DNA from: Clostridia bacterium
GTDB taxonomy: Bacteria; Bacillota; Clostridia; Christensenellales; Aristaeellaceae
Length of the DNA: 55,764 bases
NCBI GenBank assembly: GCA_017460395.1
Contig: JAFUBA010000176.1
Coordinates: forward strand, 1-55,764
Direction of reading: 5' to 3'
How positions within the stretch are numbered: the stretch's first letter is position 1; each line of letters begins with the position of its first letter. Both the position numbers and the translations under genes were made by a program. Under the pieces are notes generated by a model. It worked only from the letters and a program-made list of their open reading frames with translations, was not told the origin of the DNA and made no database searches. Shown here in pieces: positions 32,927 to 45,781 of this stretch.

Positions 32927-34201
32927 TCAGGCCTCCGGGAGTGCGGGTAAGGTCAGGTCCTCCACGCTGTCGATGCGCTTCTGGATGCTCCTCGTGCGTC
33001 CGAAGGCACGATCGATGGATTCCGCGGCCTGTTCAATGGACTGCCGGGTCTTTCCGAGCAGCAGTTCAAACTGCCCAAAGTCCCGCTTGACCTCGGACAG
33101 GAGCTGCCAGACCTCGCCGGTCCGCTTCTCGATGGCAAGCGTTCTGAAGCCCATCTGCAGTGCATTGAGGAGGGCCAGGAGGGTGCTGGGGCCTGCAATG
33201 ACGACCCGCTGCTCCCGCTGGAGCTGTTCCACCAGCTCGGTGTCGCGAAGCACCTCCGCGTAGAGCCCCTCCACCGGAAGGAACATGATGGCAAAGTCCA
33301 CGGTATGGGGCGGGACAATGTACTTTCCCGCAATGCGCTTTGCCTCTGTCTGGATGGCATGGCGGAGAACCTTTCTCTCCTGCTGGACCTTTTCCGGAAT
33401 GCCCTCCTCACTTGCCTGGATCAGGCGAAGGTATGCCTCCTGCGGGAACTTGGAGTCGATGGCAAGATAGGTGAGGCTGCCGTCCCGGCCGGGAAGCCGG
33501 AGCGCAAACTCGACCCGCTCGGCGCTTCCCGGCACGACGGCCACGTTTTCGTCATACTGGCCGGGGGAGAGCATCTGAGACAGCAGCGCACCCAGCTGAA
33601 TCTCGCCCCAGATTCCCCTGGTCTTTACATTGGTCAGAACCTTTTTGAGATCGCCGACGCCGCTGGCCAGCGTCTGCATTTCGCCAAGCCCCCGATAGAC
33701 GGCCTCCAGACGCTTTGAGACCTGCTCAAAGCTCTCGGTGAGCTTCCGGTCAAGGGACGCCGTCAGTTTCTCGTCGACCGTCTTTCGCATCTCATCGAGC
33801 TGGTGGCGGTTCTCCTCGCGCAGCTGATGCATTCGCGCATCCATGGCGCCGAGCTGCAGTCTTGTCTCCTCCAGGATGCCGCGCAGGGATTCGTCCTGGC
33901 GGCGCATCTCCTGGGAGATGCGCTGCTGGAGGGCATCGTCCGAAGCCTGCTGGGTCTGCGTCCACTGGGACACGGTCTGCTGGAGGGCGGAGGTATGCTG
34001 CCATTCGTCCTGCCGCTGGGCATCCATGGCATCCAGGATGTCATCTGCCACCTGGTTCTGCAGCTGCTCAAGGCGCATCTGACGGTTCTGACCGTCCAAT
34101 CGCGCATCCTTGAGCCGCATGAGGACCAGCAGCAGGAGAAACACGGTGCCGAGCAGAAGCAGGATCGCGATCAGGATGATTGTCCGGTCCATGATGGTCA
34201 C
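32927..34201 (-). CDS. rmuC: DNA recombination protein RmuC
   Basis: A protein of about 424 residues of the RmuC family, thought to be a membrane-linked nuclease-fold protein that limits inverted-repeat recombination. It has an N-terminal transmembrane helix (TIILIAILLLLGTVFLLLLV), a Gln/Arg/Glu-rich coiled coil to about residue 170, then the conserved core: TRGIWGEIQLGALLSQML, AIDSKFPQEAYLRL, IMFLPVEGLYAEVL and GPSTLLALLNALQMG. The GTG at 34201 is eight bases from AAAGGTGG and is the preferred start; ATG 34192 is too far. It is divergent from the rhomboid gene. Confidence 0.94.
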   Translation of the reverse strand: MTIMDRTIILIAILLLLGTVFLLLLVLMRLKDARLDGQNRQMRLEQLQNQVADDILDAMDAQRQDEWQHTSALQQTVSQWTQTQQASDDALQQRISQEMRRQDESLRGILEETRLQLGAMDARMHQLREENRHQLDEMRKTVDEKLTASLDRKLTESFEQVSKRLEAVYRGLGEMQTLASGVGDLKKVLTNVKTRGIWGEIQLGALLSQMLSPGQYDENVAVVPGSAERVEFALRLPGRDGSLTYLAIDSKFPQEAYLRLIQASEEGIPEKVQQERKVLRHAIQTEAKRIAGKYIVPPHTVDFAIMFLPVEGLYAEVLRDTELVEQLQREQRVVIAGPSTLLALLNALQMGFRTLAIEKRTGEVWQLLSEVKRDFGQFELLLGKTRQSIEQAAESIDRAFGRTRSIQKRIDSVEDLTLPALPEA

Positions 34202-34267
34202 AGCATTCACCACCTTTGGTGCCGCAATTCATAGCGGCCATGAAAATTCGATCACAGGAGAAAGATT

Positions 34268-34879
34268 ATGAAAACCTTTCAGATTGGAAAAAAGGGCCTT
34301 CGCCTTTCGTGGAATGCCCCCGTCACGCTTTCCTTTGTAGCGGTCTGCGCTATTGCGCAGGTGCTGAATTTCCTTACGGGCGGTGCGAGCAACAGGGCTC
34401 TGTTCAGCGTCTATGCGTCATCGCTTCTGGATCCGCTGACCTACCTCCGGCTCGTGCTGCACGTGTTTGGCCACAGCGGCTGGGAGCATCTCATGAACAA
34501 TGCCATGTATCTCCTGATCCTCGGCCCCATGCTGGAGGAAAAGTATGGCACGAAAAACATGGCGCTGGTCATCCTGATCACCGCCGTGGTGACGGGGCTC
34601 CTCAACATGATCCTCTTCCCGGATATCCGGCTGCTTGGTGCCAGCGGTGTGGTCTTTGCGATGATCCTCCTGTCATCCATCACATCGGCCGAGGACGGCT
34701 CCATTCCGGTGACCTTCCTCCTCGTGGTGCTCCTCTATATCGGACAGCAGATCTTCGAGGGGCTGACCATGGACGATCAGATCTCCCAGTTCACGCACAT
34801 CGCAGGCGGTGCGGTGGGATCCGTGCTGGGCTTTGTCATGAACCGCAAAGGCACAGGGACGAAGACGCACAGTCTCTGA
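34268..34879 (+). CDS. Rhomboid-family intramembrane serine protease
   Basis: A 203-residue, about six-helix rhomboid protease. The catalytic Ser126 lies in LGASGVVFAM and His177 in FTHIAGGAVGS. The typical HSGWEHLMNNAMYLL motif precedes them. It would cleave transmembrane substrates within the bilayer; its substrate is not known. ACAGGAGAAAG precedes the ATG at 34268. It is transcribed alone, with a clear terminator. Confidence 0.94.
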   Translation: MKTFQIGKKGLRLSWNAPVTLSFVAVCAIAQVLNFLTGGASNRALFSVYASSLLDPLTYLRLVLHVFGHSGWEHLMNNAMYLLILGPMLEEKYGTKNMALVILITAVVTGLLNMILFPDIRLLGASGVVFAMILLSSITSAEDGSIPVTFLLVVLLYIGQQIFEGLTMDDQISQFTHIAGGAVGSVLGFVMNRKGTGTKTHSL

Positions 34880-34886
34880 ACCTCAG

Positions 34887-34915
34887 AAAGCCGTACCTTC
34901 CGGTACGGCTTTTCT
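34887..34915 (+). terminator. Intrinsic terminator of the rhomboid gene
   Basis: AAGCCGTACC/GGTACGGCTT stem with a TTCC loop followed by TTCTT. It overlaps the recR end, so it may serve both directions. Confidence 0.85.
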
Positions 34916-35511
34916 TACATCTCACGGCGTCCGGCCATGGCCTTGGAGAGGGTCACCTCATCTGCATACTCAAGATCCAGTCCCACGGGGAGACCGTGAG
35001 CGATCCGGGTGACCTGAACACCCATGGGCTTGATGACCTTGGCCAGGTAGCTGGCGGTCGCTTCACCCTCAATGTCCGGCGAGGTGGCAAGGATGACCTC
35101 ACTCACGCCGCCCTGCTGCAGCCTCTCCAGGAGCTCCGCAATCCGGATCTGGGAGGGTCCGATGCCGTCCATGGGGGAGAGGGTTCCCTGCAGGACATGA
35201 TACAGGCCCTGGTAGTCGTGCATTCTTTCCATGGCGATGACGTCCTTCGGGTCCCGGACAACACAGATCTGTCCGTTGTGCCGCTTTTCATCTGCACATA
35301 CCTGGCAGACCTCGTCCACGGAAAAATTGCCACAGACTTTGCAGTACCGGATCGCTTTCCGCCCCTGCCAGATGGCCGTGGCCATGTTGCGCACGTCCTC
35401 CAGCTCCATGCCGGCGATGTGGTAGGCGAGCCTTTGCGCTGTCTTTCGCCCGATGCCCGGCAGGTGCGACAGCTCATTCACCATGCGGGTGATGGGTTCC
35501 AGCTGCTCCAT
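34915..35511 (-). CDS. recR: Recombination mediator RecR
   Basis: RecR helps load RecA during recombinational repair with RecF and RecO. The 198-residue protein has a helix-hairpin-helix (LPGIGRKTAQRLA), a C4 zinc finger (CKVC, then CQVC), a Toprim domain (ILATSPDIEGEATA) and the C-terminal Walker-B-like RIAHGLPVGLDLEYAD. It begins one base after the ybaB stop codon on the same strand. In many Firmicutes dnaX precedes ybaB-recR; it is absent here. Confidence 0.97.
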   Translation of the reverse strand: MEQLEPITRMVNELSHLPGIGRKTAQRLAYHIAGMELEDVRNMATAIWQGRKAIRYCKVCGNFSVDEVCQVCADEKRHNGQICVVRDPKDVIAMERMHDYQGLYHVLQGTLSPMDGIGPSQIRIAELLERLQQGGVSEVILATSPDIEGEATASYLAKVIKPMGVQVTRIAHGLPVGLDLEYADEVTLSKAMAGRREM

Positions 35512-35512
35512 C

Positions 35513-35866
35513 TCAGAACAGTCCGCCCAGAGAGCCCATGCCCGCAGGCATCATGGCACTTGCTGCGGCTTCCTTGGCGTCATCCGCCTTCTTGACGGCC
35601 TCATTCAGAGCAGCGATGATCATGTCCTGGAGCATTTCCACATCCTCGGGGTCCACGACCTCGGGTTTGATGTTCAGTTCCTGGATCTCATGCTTTCCGT
35701 TGATCTTCACATTCACCATGCCGCCGCCGGAGGATGCCTCAAAGATCTGTGCTTCGATCTGGTCCGTCATCTGCTGCATCTGTGTCTGCATCTTCTGTGC
35801 CTGCGCCATCAGCTGCTGCATATTGATGCCGCCGCCATTGAATCCGAAACTGTTCCTCTTGCCCAT
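35513..35866 (-). CDS. YbaB/EbfC family nucleoid-associated protein
   Basis: A 117-residue small DNA-binding protein. It has a Gln/Met-rich first helix (MQQLMAQAQKMQTQMQQM), the EASSGGGMVNVKINGKHE strand segment, and the PEDVEMLQDMIIAALNEA helix, all typical of YbaB. The ATG at 35866 is placed seven bases after GGAGG; a TTG at 35881 is in frame but lies before that site. It is paired with recR, the usual neighbour. Confidence 0.93.
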   Translation of the reverse strand: MGKRNSFGFNGGGINMQQLMAQAQKMQTQMQQMTDQIEAQIFEASSGGGMVNVKINGKHEIQELNIKPEVVDPEDVEMLQDMIIAALNEAVKKADDAKEAAASAMMPAGMGSLGGLF

Positions 35867-35915
35867 GTTGATATCCTCCAAAATATAAATTAAGAAATAT
35901 GAAATCTATCAATGT

Positions 35916-36656
35916 TTATGCATTCAGATCGGAGATCAGCTCCAGGCTGCCGGAGACCGTGGTCAGCCGGATCGAGGGGCCTTCCTCCTGAATGGAAACA
36001 TTTTTCGTCAGAAGCCTGCCTGCGACGGTCTTCATGACCGCGTTGACGGTGGCCACAGGAGCCGTCAGGGAAATGCTGCCGCTGACTGCATTTCCGTCCA
36101 CCTTCTCAAAGGGTGCGTCAAAGGTGAAGACACAGTTGGCCGTGATCGTGTTTACATGCACTGAAGGGCAGGTGACGCCCAGCATCTGTATGCTGCCGGA
36201 GACGGTGTGCACCTTGATCTCATTGGATACAAGGCGCGTAGAGAAGATCAGGCCGGACACGGTGCCAAGCTCCAGCGTCATGCTCTGAAGTGCGGCTGCC
36301 CTGATGTTTCCGCTGACCGTCTCGAGGCACAGATCGGTGCCGTCCACGTCCCTCACGTTCAGGTTGCCGGAGGTGGTATGAAGATCCAGAGCACCCTTCC
36401 AGTCCTGGGGAAGGCGGAGCGTGATGTGCATCCATTGTACGCCGATCAGGTTCGGCACACGGTCTCTCACGGGAAGATCCAGGGAGATGCGTCCATCCGC
36501 GTTTTCCAGCCGCAGCGCTTCCACGCTGTCATCATCGCCGGCCAAGAGCAGCTGAATGTCCTCGATTTCGTCACGGATCACATCCACCGATGCCCAGACC
36601 GCGTGCATGCAGATGGTATGGATGTCCATGGAAAAAAATGATTCCTGGCGGGTCAT
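35916..36656 (-). CDS. DUF4097-like beta-helical repeat protein
   Basis: A 246-residue protein dominated by short beta repeats with T/V-SGxI/L motifs (HTTSGNLNVRD, ETVSGNIRAA, GTVSGLIFST, HTVSGSIQML, NAVSGSISLT, KTVAGRLLTK and TTVSGSLELI). This is the DUF4097 family pattern and probably folds as a beta solenoid. No signal peptide or membrane helix is seen in this form. The ATG at 36656 with AAAGGACAG upstream is preferred; a longer frame from 36734 adds 26 residues without a better ribosome binding site. It lies between the ParC-like gene and ybaB-recR. Confidence 0.8.
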   Translation of the reverse strand: MTRQESFFSMDIHTICMHAVWASVDVIRDEIEDIQLLLAGDDDSVEALRLENADGRISLDLPVRDRVPNLIGVQWMHITLRLPQDWKGALDLHTTSGNLNVRDVDGTDLCLETVSGNIRAAALQSMTLELGTVSGLIFSTRLVSNEIKVHTVSGSIQMLGVTCPSVHVNTITANCVFTFDAPFEKVDGNAVSGSISLTAPVATVNAVMKTVAGRLLTKNVSIQEEGPSIRLTTVSGSLELISDLNA

Positions 36657-36757
36657 GCTGTTCTGTCCTTTCCGCCGTGGGCTGTCAATTGACTCAGGGA
36701 AAAGAGTCCGCAGATATAGTACGACACGGGCCACCTCTTGTCAATTCAACTGAAAAA

Positions 36758-36782
36758 CCCGCAGCGCTCTGAGCGCTGCGGG
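36758..36782 (-). terminator. Intrinsic terminator of the topoisomerase operon
   Basis: CCCGCAGCGCT/AGCGCTGCGGG stem followed on the minus strand by TTTTTC, about 35 bases after the ParC-like gene's stop. Confidence 0.85.
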
Positions 36783-36815
36783 AAAGGCTGCGTGCCATAC
36801 GCATGCGGTGGTTTG

Positions 36816-39320
36816 TTATTCGCCCTTGGGCGCCTCATTCGTCTCCAGGGGCTCGTTCCGGACACTCACCAGCACATCCTCCATCAGGGCCATGATGCAC
36901 GGGAAGCCTCTGGTGTCTGTATCCTGCACAGGAATCTCTTCGCTGAGCAGGGTGGAGGTACCGCTCTTTTGCTGGTCGATCATAAGACGCTGCGGAGATG
37001 TATGCAGCGCGCAGTACACAAGGTGCGTGCCGTTGGTTTTATTCCGGTTGAGGTTGAAGGCCTTGTAGCCCTTGGGCTTATGGTCCGGGCTTGAGAGGGA
37101 CTGTTCGGGGACCCGCTTGCCATAGCCGCGCTCTGTCAGCAGCACCAGTTCGCTGTGCGGGGGAATCTCCTCCGCGATCAGCACCTGGTCGTCATCGCCT
37201 GACAGGATGATGGCGTGGCTTCCGGCCGTGGTTCTGCCCTGGATCGGCACGTCCTCCAGTTTCAGACGGTTGTACATGCCAAGGGCTGTGACCACGAGGA
37301 GATCCTGCGGGGCCTCCGGGGATGAGACCTGCATCACCCTGAGGATGCTGTCGCCTTCCTTGAGTGTGATGGCTGCGACCTTGCGCGTCCTGAGCGCATA
37401 GTCCTGGGCGTGGGAGCGCTTCAGGCGGCCTTTCTTTGTGAAGAACAGGACGTCCGGCTCCTGGCCCATCTGATCCGGTTTCTGGCAGATGACATGCAGT
37501 GCCTTCTCACCGTCCTCAAAATCCGACAGGATGCCTGCCAGCTGCTGGCCGCGATCCTTGGGCTTGCATTCGTTGATGGCACTGACCTTCAGGGCATAAC
37601 AGTTGGCATGATCTGTGAAGATGTACAGCAATCTGTCGGTCTGCGTGTGGAAGAGGAACTGCGCGCTCTCACGCTCGTCCTCCTCCGGGGTGGGGAGGGG
37701 ATTTCTCCTGTAGAGGGAGGGCGACATGCGCTTGAGCTGGCCGCCGCGGGTGAGGGCCACAACCACATCCTCGGGTGCCTGCGTGTTGTCGGAAGGATCG
37801 ATGGCCACATCGTCCACCGCTTCAATGCTGGTGCGGCGCTCGTCTGCGTAGGATGTCTCAATCTCATGGAGCTCGTCCACGATGACCTTCATCAGCTTCT
37901 TCTCGCTGCCGAGGATGCCCTGAAGCTTCTTGATGAGCTTCTGCAGCTCCTCGAATTCTTTCCTCAGGGCCAGGATCTCCAGGTTGGTCAGACGCTGCAG
38001 GCGCATGTCGAGGATGGCCTGGGCCTGCACTTCATCAAGGGTGAAGGTCTGCATGAGCTGCTCGCGGGCTTCCTTGGGCGTCTTGCTTGCGCGGATCAGG
38101 CGGATGACCTCATCGAGGTTGTCCACGGCGATCATGAGGCCCTCGAGCACATGGGCGCGGGTTTCTGCCTGGTGCAGGTCATACTGGGTCCTTCGCGTCA
38201 CCACATCCTTCTGGTGGTCGATGAAGTATCCGATCATGGTCTTGAGGCCCATCTGCTTCGGCTTTCCCTCTGCGATGGCGACCATGTTCACACCGAAGGT
38301 GACCTGAAGATCGGAGTAGCGGTAGAGATAGGCCAGGATCTTGTCCGGGTCCGCATCCCGCCTGACCTCGATCACGGCGCGAAGGCCCGTGCGGTCCGAC
38401 TCATCCCGGATGTCATAGATGCCGCTGAGCGCTGCCTTCTTTTCGTCGCGCAGGGACTGGATCTTGGCGAGCATCTGCGCCTTGTTGACCTGATAGGGGA
38501 TCTCGGTGATGACGATCAGCTTGCGGCCCTGCGAGGCGTCCTCCATGTGCACACGTGCCCTGACAGAGAGCTTGCTGCGGCCGGTTTCGTATCCTAAGCG
38601 GATCTCGTCGTTTTTGACCAGTACGCCGCCGGTGGGGAAGTCCGGCCCCGGGATGATTTCCATCAGTTCATCAAGGGTAATCTCCGGGTTTTCGATCTGC
38701 GCGATGGTGGCGCGGATGGCCTCGCCCAGGTTATGCGGCGGGATGTTGGTGGCAAGGCCGACCGCGATGCCGCTGGCGCCGTTCACCAGAAGATTGGGGA
38801 AGCGGGCCGGCAGCATGTCCGGCTCCTTCAGGGTATCGTCAAAGTTCAGTCGGAAGGGCACGGTATCCTTCTCGATGTCCCTGAGCATGAGCATGGCCAG
38901 GGGAGCCATTCTCGCTTCCGTATATCGCATGGCAGCGGCGCTGTCACCGTCGATGGAGCCGAAGTTTCCGTGACCGTCCACCATGGGCCCCCGCATGACA
39001 AAGCCCTGCGCCATGCGCACGAGGGCGTCATAGACGGAGGAGTCGCCGTGGGGGTGATATTTACCCAGGCAGTCGCCGACGATACGGGCGCACTTGCGGT
39101 GGGGCTTGTCGGGCGTGGTGCCCAGCTCCATCATCGTATAGAGGATGCGGCGCTGCACGGGCTTCAGGCCGTCCTCGACGCGGGGAAGGGCACGCTCGAG
39201 AATGACGTGCTCCGCATAGGGGATCATGGAATTGTGCATCACATCTTCCATGGTCATGGGTATGATGCGGTCGGGATCATCCTTGGCGATGGGCTGCTCC
39301 GCAGGTTTTTTTCTAGGCAT
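36816..39320 (-). CDS. parC: Type IIA topoisomerase subunit A, ParC/GyrA-like
   Basis: An 834-residue breakage-reunion subunit. The catalytic Tyr133 is in AAAMRYTEARM. The quinolone-binding region HGDSSVYDA carries Ser94 and Asp98 at the positions changed in resistant mutants. The C-terminal part forms the beta-pinwheel. After GYGKRV, where gyrases have the Q-R-R-G-G-K-G GyrA box, this protein reads SLSSPDHKPKGYK, so the box is not recognisable. That favours topoisomerase IV (decatenation) over gyrase (negative supercoiling), but the call stays open. It lies 14 bases after the ParE-like gene. Confidence 0.88.
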   Translation of the reverse strand: MPRKKPAEQPIAKDDPDRIIPMTMEDVMHNSMIPYAEHVILERALPRVEDGLKPVQRRILYTMMELGTTPDKPHRKCARIVGDCLGKYHPHGDSSVYDALVRMAQGFVMRGPMVDGHGNFGSIDGDSAAAMRYTEARMAPLAMLMLRDIEKDTVPFRLNFDDTLKEPDMLPARFPNLLVNGASGIAVGLATNIPPHNLGEAIRATIAQIENPEITLDELMEIIPGPDFPTGGVLVKNDEIRLGYETGRSKLSVRARVHMEDASQGRKLIVITEIPYQVNKAQMLAKIQSLRDEKKAALSGIYDIRDESDRTGLRAVIEVRRDADPDKILAYLYRYSDLQVTFGVNMVAIAEGKPKQMGLKTMIGYFIDHQKDVVTRRTQYDLHQAETRAHVLEGLMIAVDNLDEVIRLIRASKTPKEAREQLMQTFTLDEVQAQAILDMRLQRLTNLEILALRKEFEELQKLIKKLQGILGSEKKLMKVIVDELHEIETSYADERRTSIEAVDDVAIDPSDNTQAPEDVVVALTRGGQLKRMSPSLYRRNPLPTPEEDERESAQFLFHTQTDRLLYIFTDHANCYALKVSAINECKPKDRGQQLAGILSDFEDGEKALHVICQKPDQMGQEPDVLFFTKKGRLKRSHAQDYALRTRKVAAITLKEGDSILRVMQVSSPEAPQDLLVVTALGMYNRLKLEDVPIQGRTTAGSHAIILSGDDDQVLIAEEIPPHSELVLLTERGYGKRVPEQSLSSPDHKPKGYKAFNLNRNKTNGTHLVYCALHTSPQRLMIDQQKSGTSTLLSEEIPVQDTDTRGFPCIMALMEDVLVSVRNEPLETNEAPKGE

Positions 39321-39334
39321 CTGGCGATCCCTCC

Positions 39335-41338
39335 TTATCTTTCTCTGCCGGACGCTTCACGCTCGCGGGCCTGCTCCGGCGGCACCTCAAAGTTGTCCTG
39401 GCGGTTAAAGTCTGCATGGGCAGAAATATAATCGCGCCTTGGTTCCACCTTGTCGCCCATCAGGATCGTCACCAGGCGGTCCGCCTGAGCGGCATCCTCA
39501 ATGGTGACTTTCATCAGCTTTCGCTGGCTGGGATCCATGGTGGTCTCCCAGAGCTGCTCCGGGTTCATTTCGCCAAGGCCCTTGTAGCGCTGCAGGGTAT
39601 ACCCCTTGCCGGCCTGGCGGGTCATCTTTTCCAGTTCCTTGTCATCGTAGGCATAGAAGACCTTATTCCCCTTGGCGATGCGGTAGAGGGGCGGCATACC
39701 GATGTACACATGCCCCGCCGTGATCAGATCCTTCATGTACCTGAAGAAGAAGGTGAGCAGGATGGCACGGATATGCGCGCCGTCCTGGTCTGCATCGGAG
39801 AGGATGATGACCTTGTGGTAGCGAAGGGAGGAGAGGGTGAAGTTTTCATCGATGGAGGTGCCAAGGGCGGTGATCAGGCTGCGGAACTCCTCGTTGCCAA
39901 GCACCTGATCCAGACGCTTCTTCTCCGCATTCAGCGGCTTTCCGCGAAGGGGCAGGATGGCCTGGAAGCGGCTGTCCCGGCCCTGCTTTGCGCTGCCGCC
40001 TGCGGAGTCGCCTTCCACGATGAACAGTTCGTTGTCCTCGGGGTTCTTCCCGCGGGCCGCGCTGAGTTTGCCGACCAGCGGGGCTGCATCCAGCTGGTTG
40101 GCCTTGCGCGCGTTGTCGCGGGTCTTGCGTGCGGCCTCGCGCACCTGGGATGCCTTGATCGCCTTCTGGATGATCTGCTGGCTGAACTCGGCGTTCTTGA
40201 GGTTATCCAGCCAGTCGATCAGCTTTTCGGTGATCATTGCCTCCACGATCGGACGAACCTCACTGTTGCCGAGGCGGCCCTTGGTCTGGCCCTCAAACTG
40301 CGGGTTCTTGACCATACAGGCGAGCACGCAGGTGAGGCCTTCCCGGAAGTCTTCGCCGGACAGATTGCTGTCCTTCTCCTTCAGGGCGCCGATACGGCGG
40401 GCATAATCATTCATGACCCTGGTGAAGGCCGTCTTGAAGCCGGTCTCATGGCTTCCGCCCTCGCCGGTGGGAATATTGTTCACATAGGAGAAGAGGGACT
40501 CGGTGTATCCGTCGTTGTACTGGATGGCACAGCGGCACACCACGCCGTCCTTCTTGGCTTCGAGGTAGATGACATCGCTGTTCAGGACCGTCTTGTCGTG
40601 GTTCAAATACCTGACATAGTCCATCACGCCGCCTTCGTAGTGGAAGACGGTGGTGCGGTTCTCAGGTTCCCTGATGCGCTCATCCGTGAAGGTGATCCTG
40701 AGCCCTCGGTTGAGGTAGGCAAGCTCCTGAAGCCGCCTTGCCACCACGTCCTGGTGGAACACGACATCCTCAAAGATGGAGGCGTCCGGATAGAAGCGGA
40801 CCAGGGTGCCCTTGCGTCTCGTGCCGCCGATTCTCTGAAGGGGACCTGCAGGCTCGCCGGCATGGATCTTTCCGGTAGCCTCATCTTTATATGTATGAAA
40901 GAGCATTTTGTAGTGAACGCCGCCGACAAAGGAATCCACGCTCATGGAGGTGGACAGGGCGTTCACCACGGAGGCACCGACGCCGTGAAGGCCGCCGGAA
41001 TACTCATAGTTCTCGTTGTTGAACTTGCCGCCTGCGTGGAGGCGGGTGTAGATCAACTCCACGCCGGTCACATGGAGGACGGGGTGCACATCGACCGGCA
41101 CACCGCGTCCGTTGTCCGAGACGGAGGCGGAGCCGTCTGAATGAAGTGTCACCTCAATGGCGTCCGCATACCCGTTACTCGCCTCGTCGATCGCATTGTC
41201 CACAATCTCCCAGAGAAGATGATGCAGACCTCTGGAGGATGTTGTTCCGATATACATGCCGGGACGGAGCCGAACTGCTTCCAGACCTTCCAGCACCTGG
41301 ATGTTTTGAGCTCCATAGCTCTGGGCAGAATGTTCCAT
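39335..41338 (-). CDS. parE: Type IIA topoisomerase subunit B, ParE/GyrB-like
   Basis: A 667-residue ATPase subunit pairing with the downstream gene. GHKL motifs are present: EIVDNAIDEA (ATP-binding Asn), DNGRGVPVD, and YSGGLHGVGASVVNALS. The transducer QTKGRLGN and Toprim-region motifs EGDSAGGSAKQGRD, LPLRGKPLN and SDADQDGAHI follow. The LRGKPLNAEKKR variant is neither the commonest GyrB nor ParE form. The ATG at 41338 has AGGAAAG upstream at a slightly long distance. It stands between aroK and the A subunit, probably in one operon. Confidence 0.92.
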   Translation of the reverse strand: MEHSAQSYGAQNIQVLEGLEAVRLRPGMYIGTTSSRGLHHLLWEIVDNAIDEASNGYADAIEVTLHSDGSASVSDNGRGVPVDVHPVLHVTGVELIYTRLHAGGKFNNENYEYSGGLHGVGASVVNALSTSMSVDSFVGGVHYKMLFHTYKDEATGKIHAGEPAGPLQRIGGTRRKGTLVRFYPDASIFEDVVFHQDVVARRLQELAYLNRGLRITFTDERIREPENRTTVFHYEGGVMDYVRYLNHDKTVLNSDVIYLEAKKDGVVCRCAIQYNDGYTESLFSYVNNIPTGEGGSHETGFKTAFTRVMNDYARRIGALKEKDSNLSGEDFREGLTCVLACMVKNPQFEGQTKGRLGNSEVRPIVEAMITEKLIDWLDNLKNAEFSQQIIQKAIKASQVREAARKTRDNARKANQLDAAPLVGKLSAARGKNPEDNELFIVEGDSAGGSAKQGRDSRFQAILPLRGKPLNAEKKRLDQVLGNEEFRSLITALGTSIDENFTLSSLRYHKVIILSDADQDGAHIRAILLTFFFRYMKDLITAGHVYIGMPPLYRIAKGNKVFYAYDDKELEKMTRQAGKGYTLQRYKGLGEMNPEQLWETTMDPSQRKLMKVTIEDAAQADRLVTILMGDKVEPRRDYISAHADFNRQDNFEVPPEQAREREASGRER

Positions 41339-41399
41339 ACCAAACCAGCTTTCCTGAAGGATAAAATCTCAAAATACGCGTAAGAATCAGAAGAACGTT

Positions 41400-41951
41400 T
41401 CATTCAGACACAGGGGCCTGTGGCTCTGCCTGGTTTCTGGCCGAGAGAGACAGCCTCTTTCTGAGGTTGCGGCTGAGCACATCCACGACAGACTTCATGC
41501 TCATGCCCTCTGTGTGCAGAATCAGGTGCGCCCATTTTTTGTAGAGCGGGCAGCGCTCTGCATACAGGTCTGAGAATGACTGACCGGGGGACATGGTGAC
41601 ACCCCGCGCGTGCAGATCCTTGAGGCGAAGGAGCAGCGATTCCTCGGAAACTTCAAGGTACACAACGACCCCGATCTTCCTCAGGTGCTGCATGGCCTCC
41701 TGGCCGTAGACGACACTGCCGCCGGTGGCAATCACAGCACAGTGATCTTCGATGCCTGCACAGATCCTGTTTTCTGTCTCCCGAAAACCCTCCTGGCCGA
41801 GCTCGTCCAGGATCTGACTCAGTGGCATGTGCATCTGCTGCTCGATGACTCTGTCGGTATCCACAAAGTGCATCCCGAGAGACCTGGCCAGCCACTTACC
41901 GACGGTCGTTTTCCCGCAACCTGGCATCCCGATGAGGACCACATTGTCCAT
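41400..41951 (-). CDS. aroK: Shikimate kinase
   Basis: A 183-residue kinase that phosphorylates shikimate in chorismate synthesis. It has the Walker A GMPGCGKTT (residues 8-16), the substrate Asp in DTDRVIE, and the glycine-rich IATGGSVVY motif. Lid Arg residues are around RGVTMSPG. GGAGG precedes the ATG at 41951. Other aromatic-pathway genes are absent from the neighbourhood. It is upstream of the topoisomerase genes with a 61-base gap. Confidence 0.93.
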   Translation of the reverse strand: MDNVVLIGMPGCGKTTVGKWLARSLGMHFVDTDRVIEQQMHMPLSQILDELGQEGFRETENRICAGIEDHCAVIATGGSVVYGQEAMQHLRKIGVVVYLEVSEESLLLRLKDLHARGVTMSPGQSFSDLYAERCPLYKKWAHLILHTEGMSMKSVVDVLSRNLRKRLSLSARNQAEPQAPVSE

Positions 41952-42020
41952 GAATTTCCTCCGCTCAAAACGAAATCATGTGGCACAGAGCTGCCGCAAA
42001 GAGCAAGAATACACGAAAAA

Positions 42021-42050
42021 CCGGGGAGAGGCAACCTCTCCCCGGAAAAA
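42021..42050 (-). terminator. Intrinsic terminator of the rpoBC operon
   Basis: CCGGGGAGAGG/CCTCTCCCCGG stem around a short CAA loop, followed on the minus strand by TTTTTCG, about 10 bases after the rpoC stop. Confidence 0.9.
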
Positions 42051-42056
42051 TCGCAA

Positions 42057-45647
<3,591 letters not shown>

Positions 45648-45680
45648 ACAGGGTCACGCTCCCTTCCGCGATACACCCCA

Positions 45681-45700
45681 GACCGGCATTCTCGCCGGTC
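45681..45700. other. Hairpin in the rpoB-rpoC intergenic region
   Basis: GACCGGC/GCCGGTC stem with a 6-base loop, with no T-run after it on either strand. It may be an RNA-processing or stability element rather than a terminator. Confidence 0.45.
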
Positions 45701-45781
45701 CGGGGAGTGAAAAGCGATGAATCAGTTGAATGGGAAGAGTCGTCATAGATGAAGATCCGGTCTGTCCCTGCGATCATGTGA

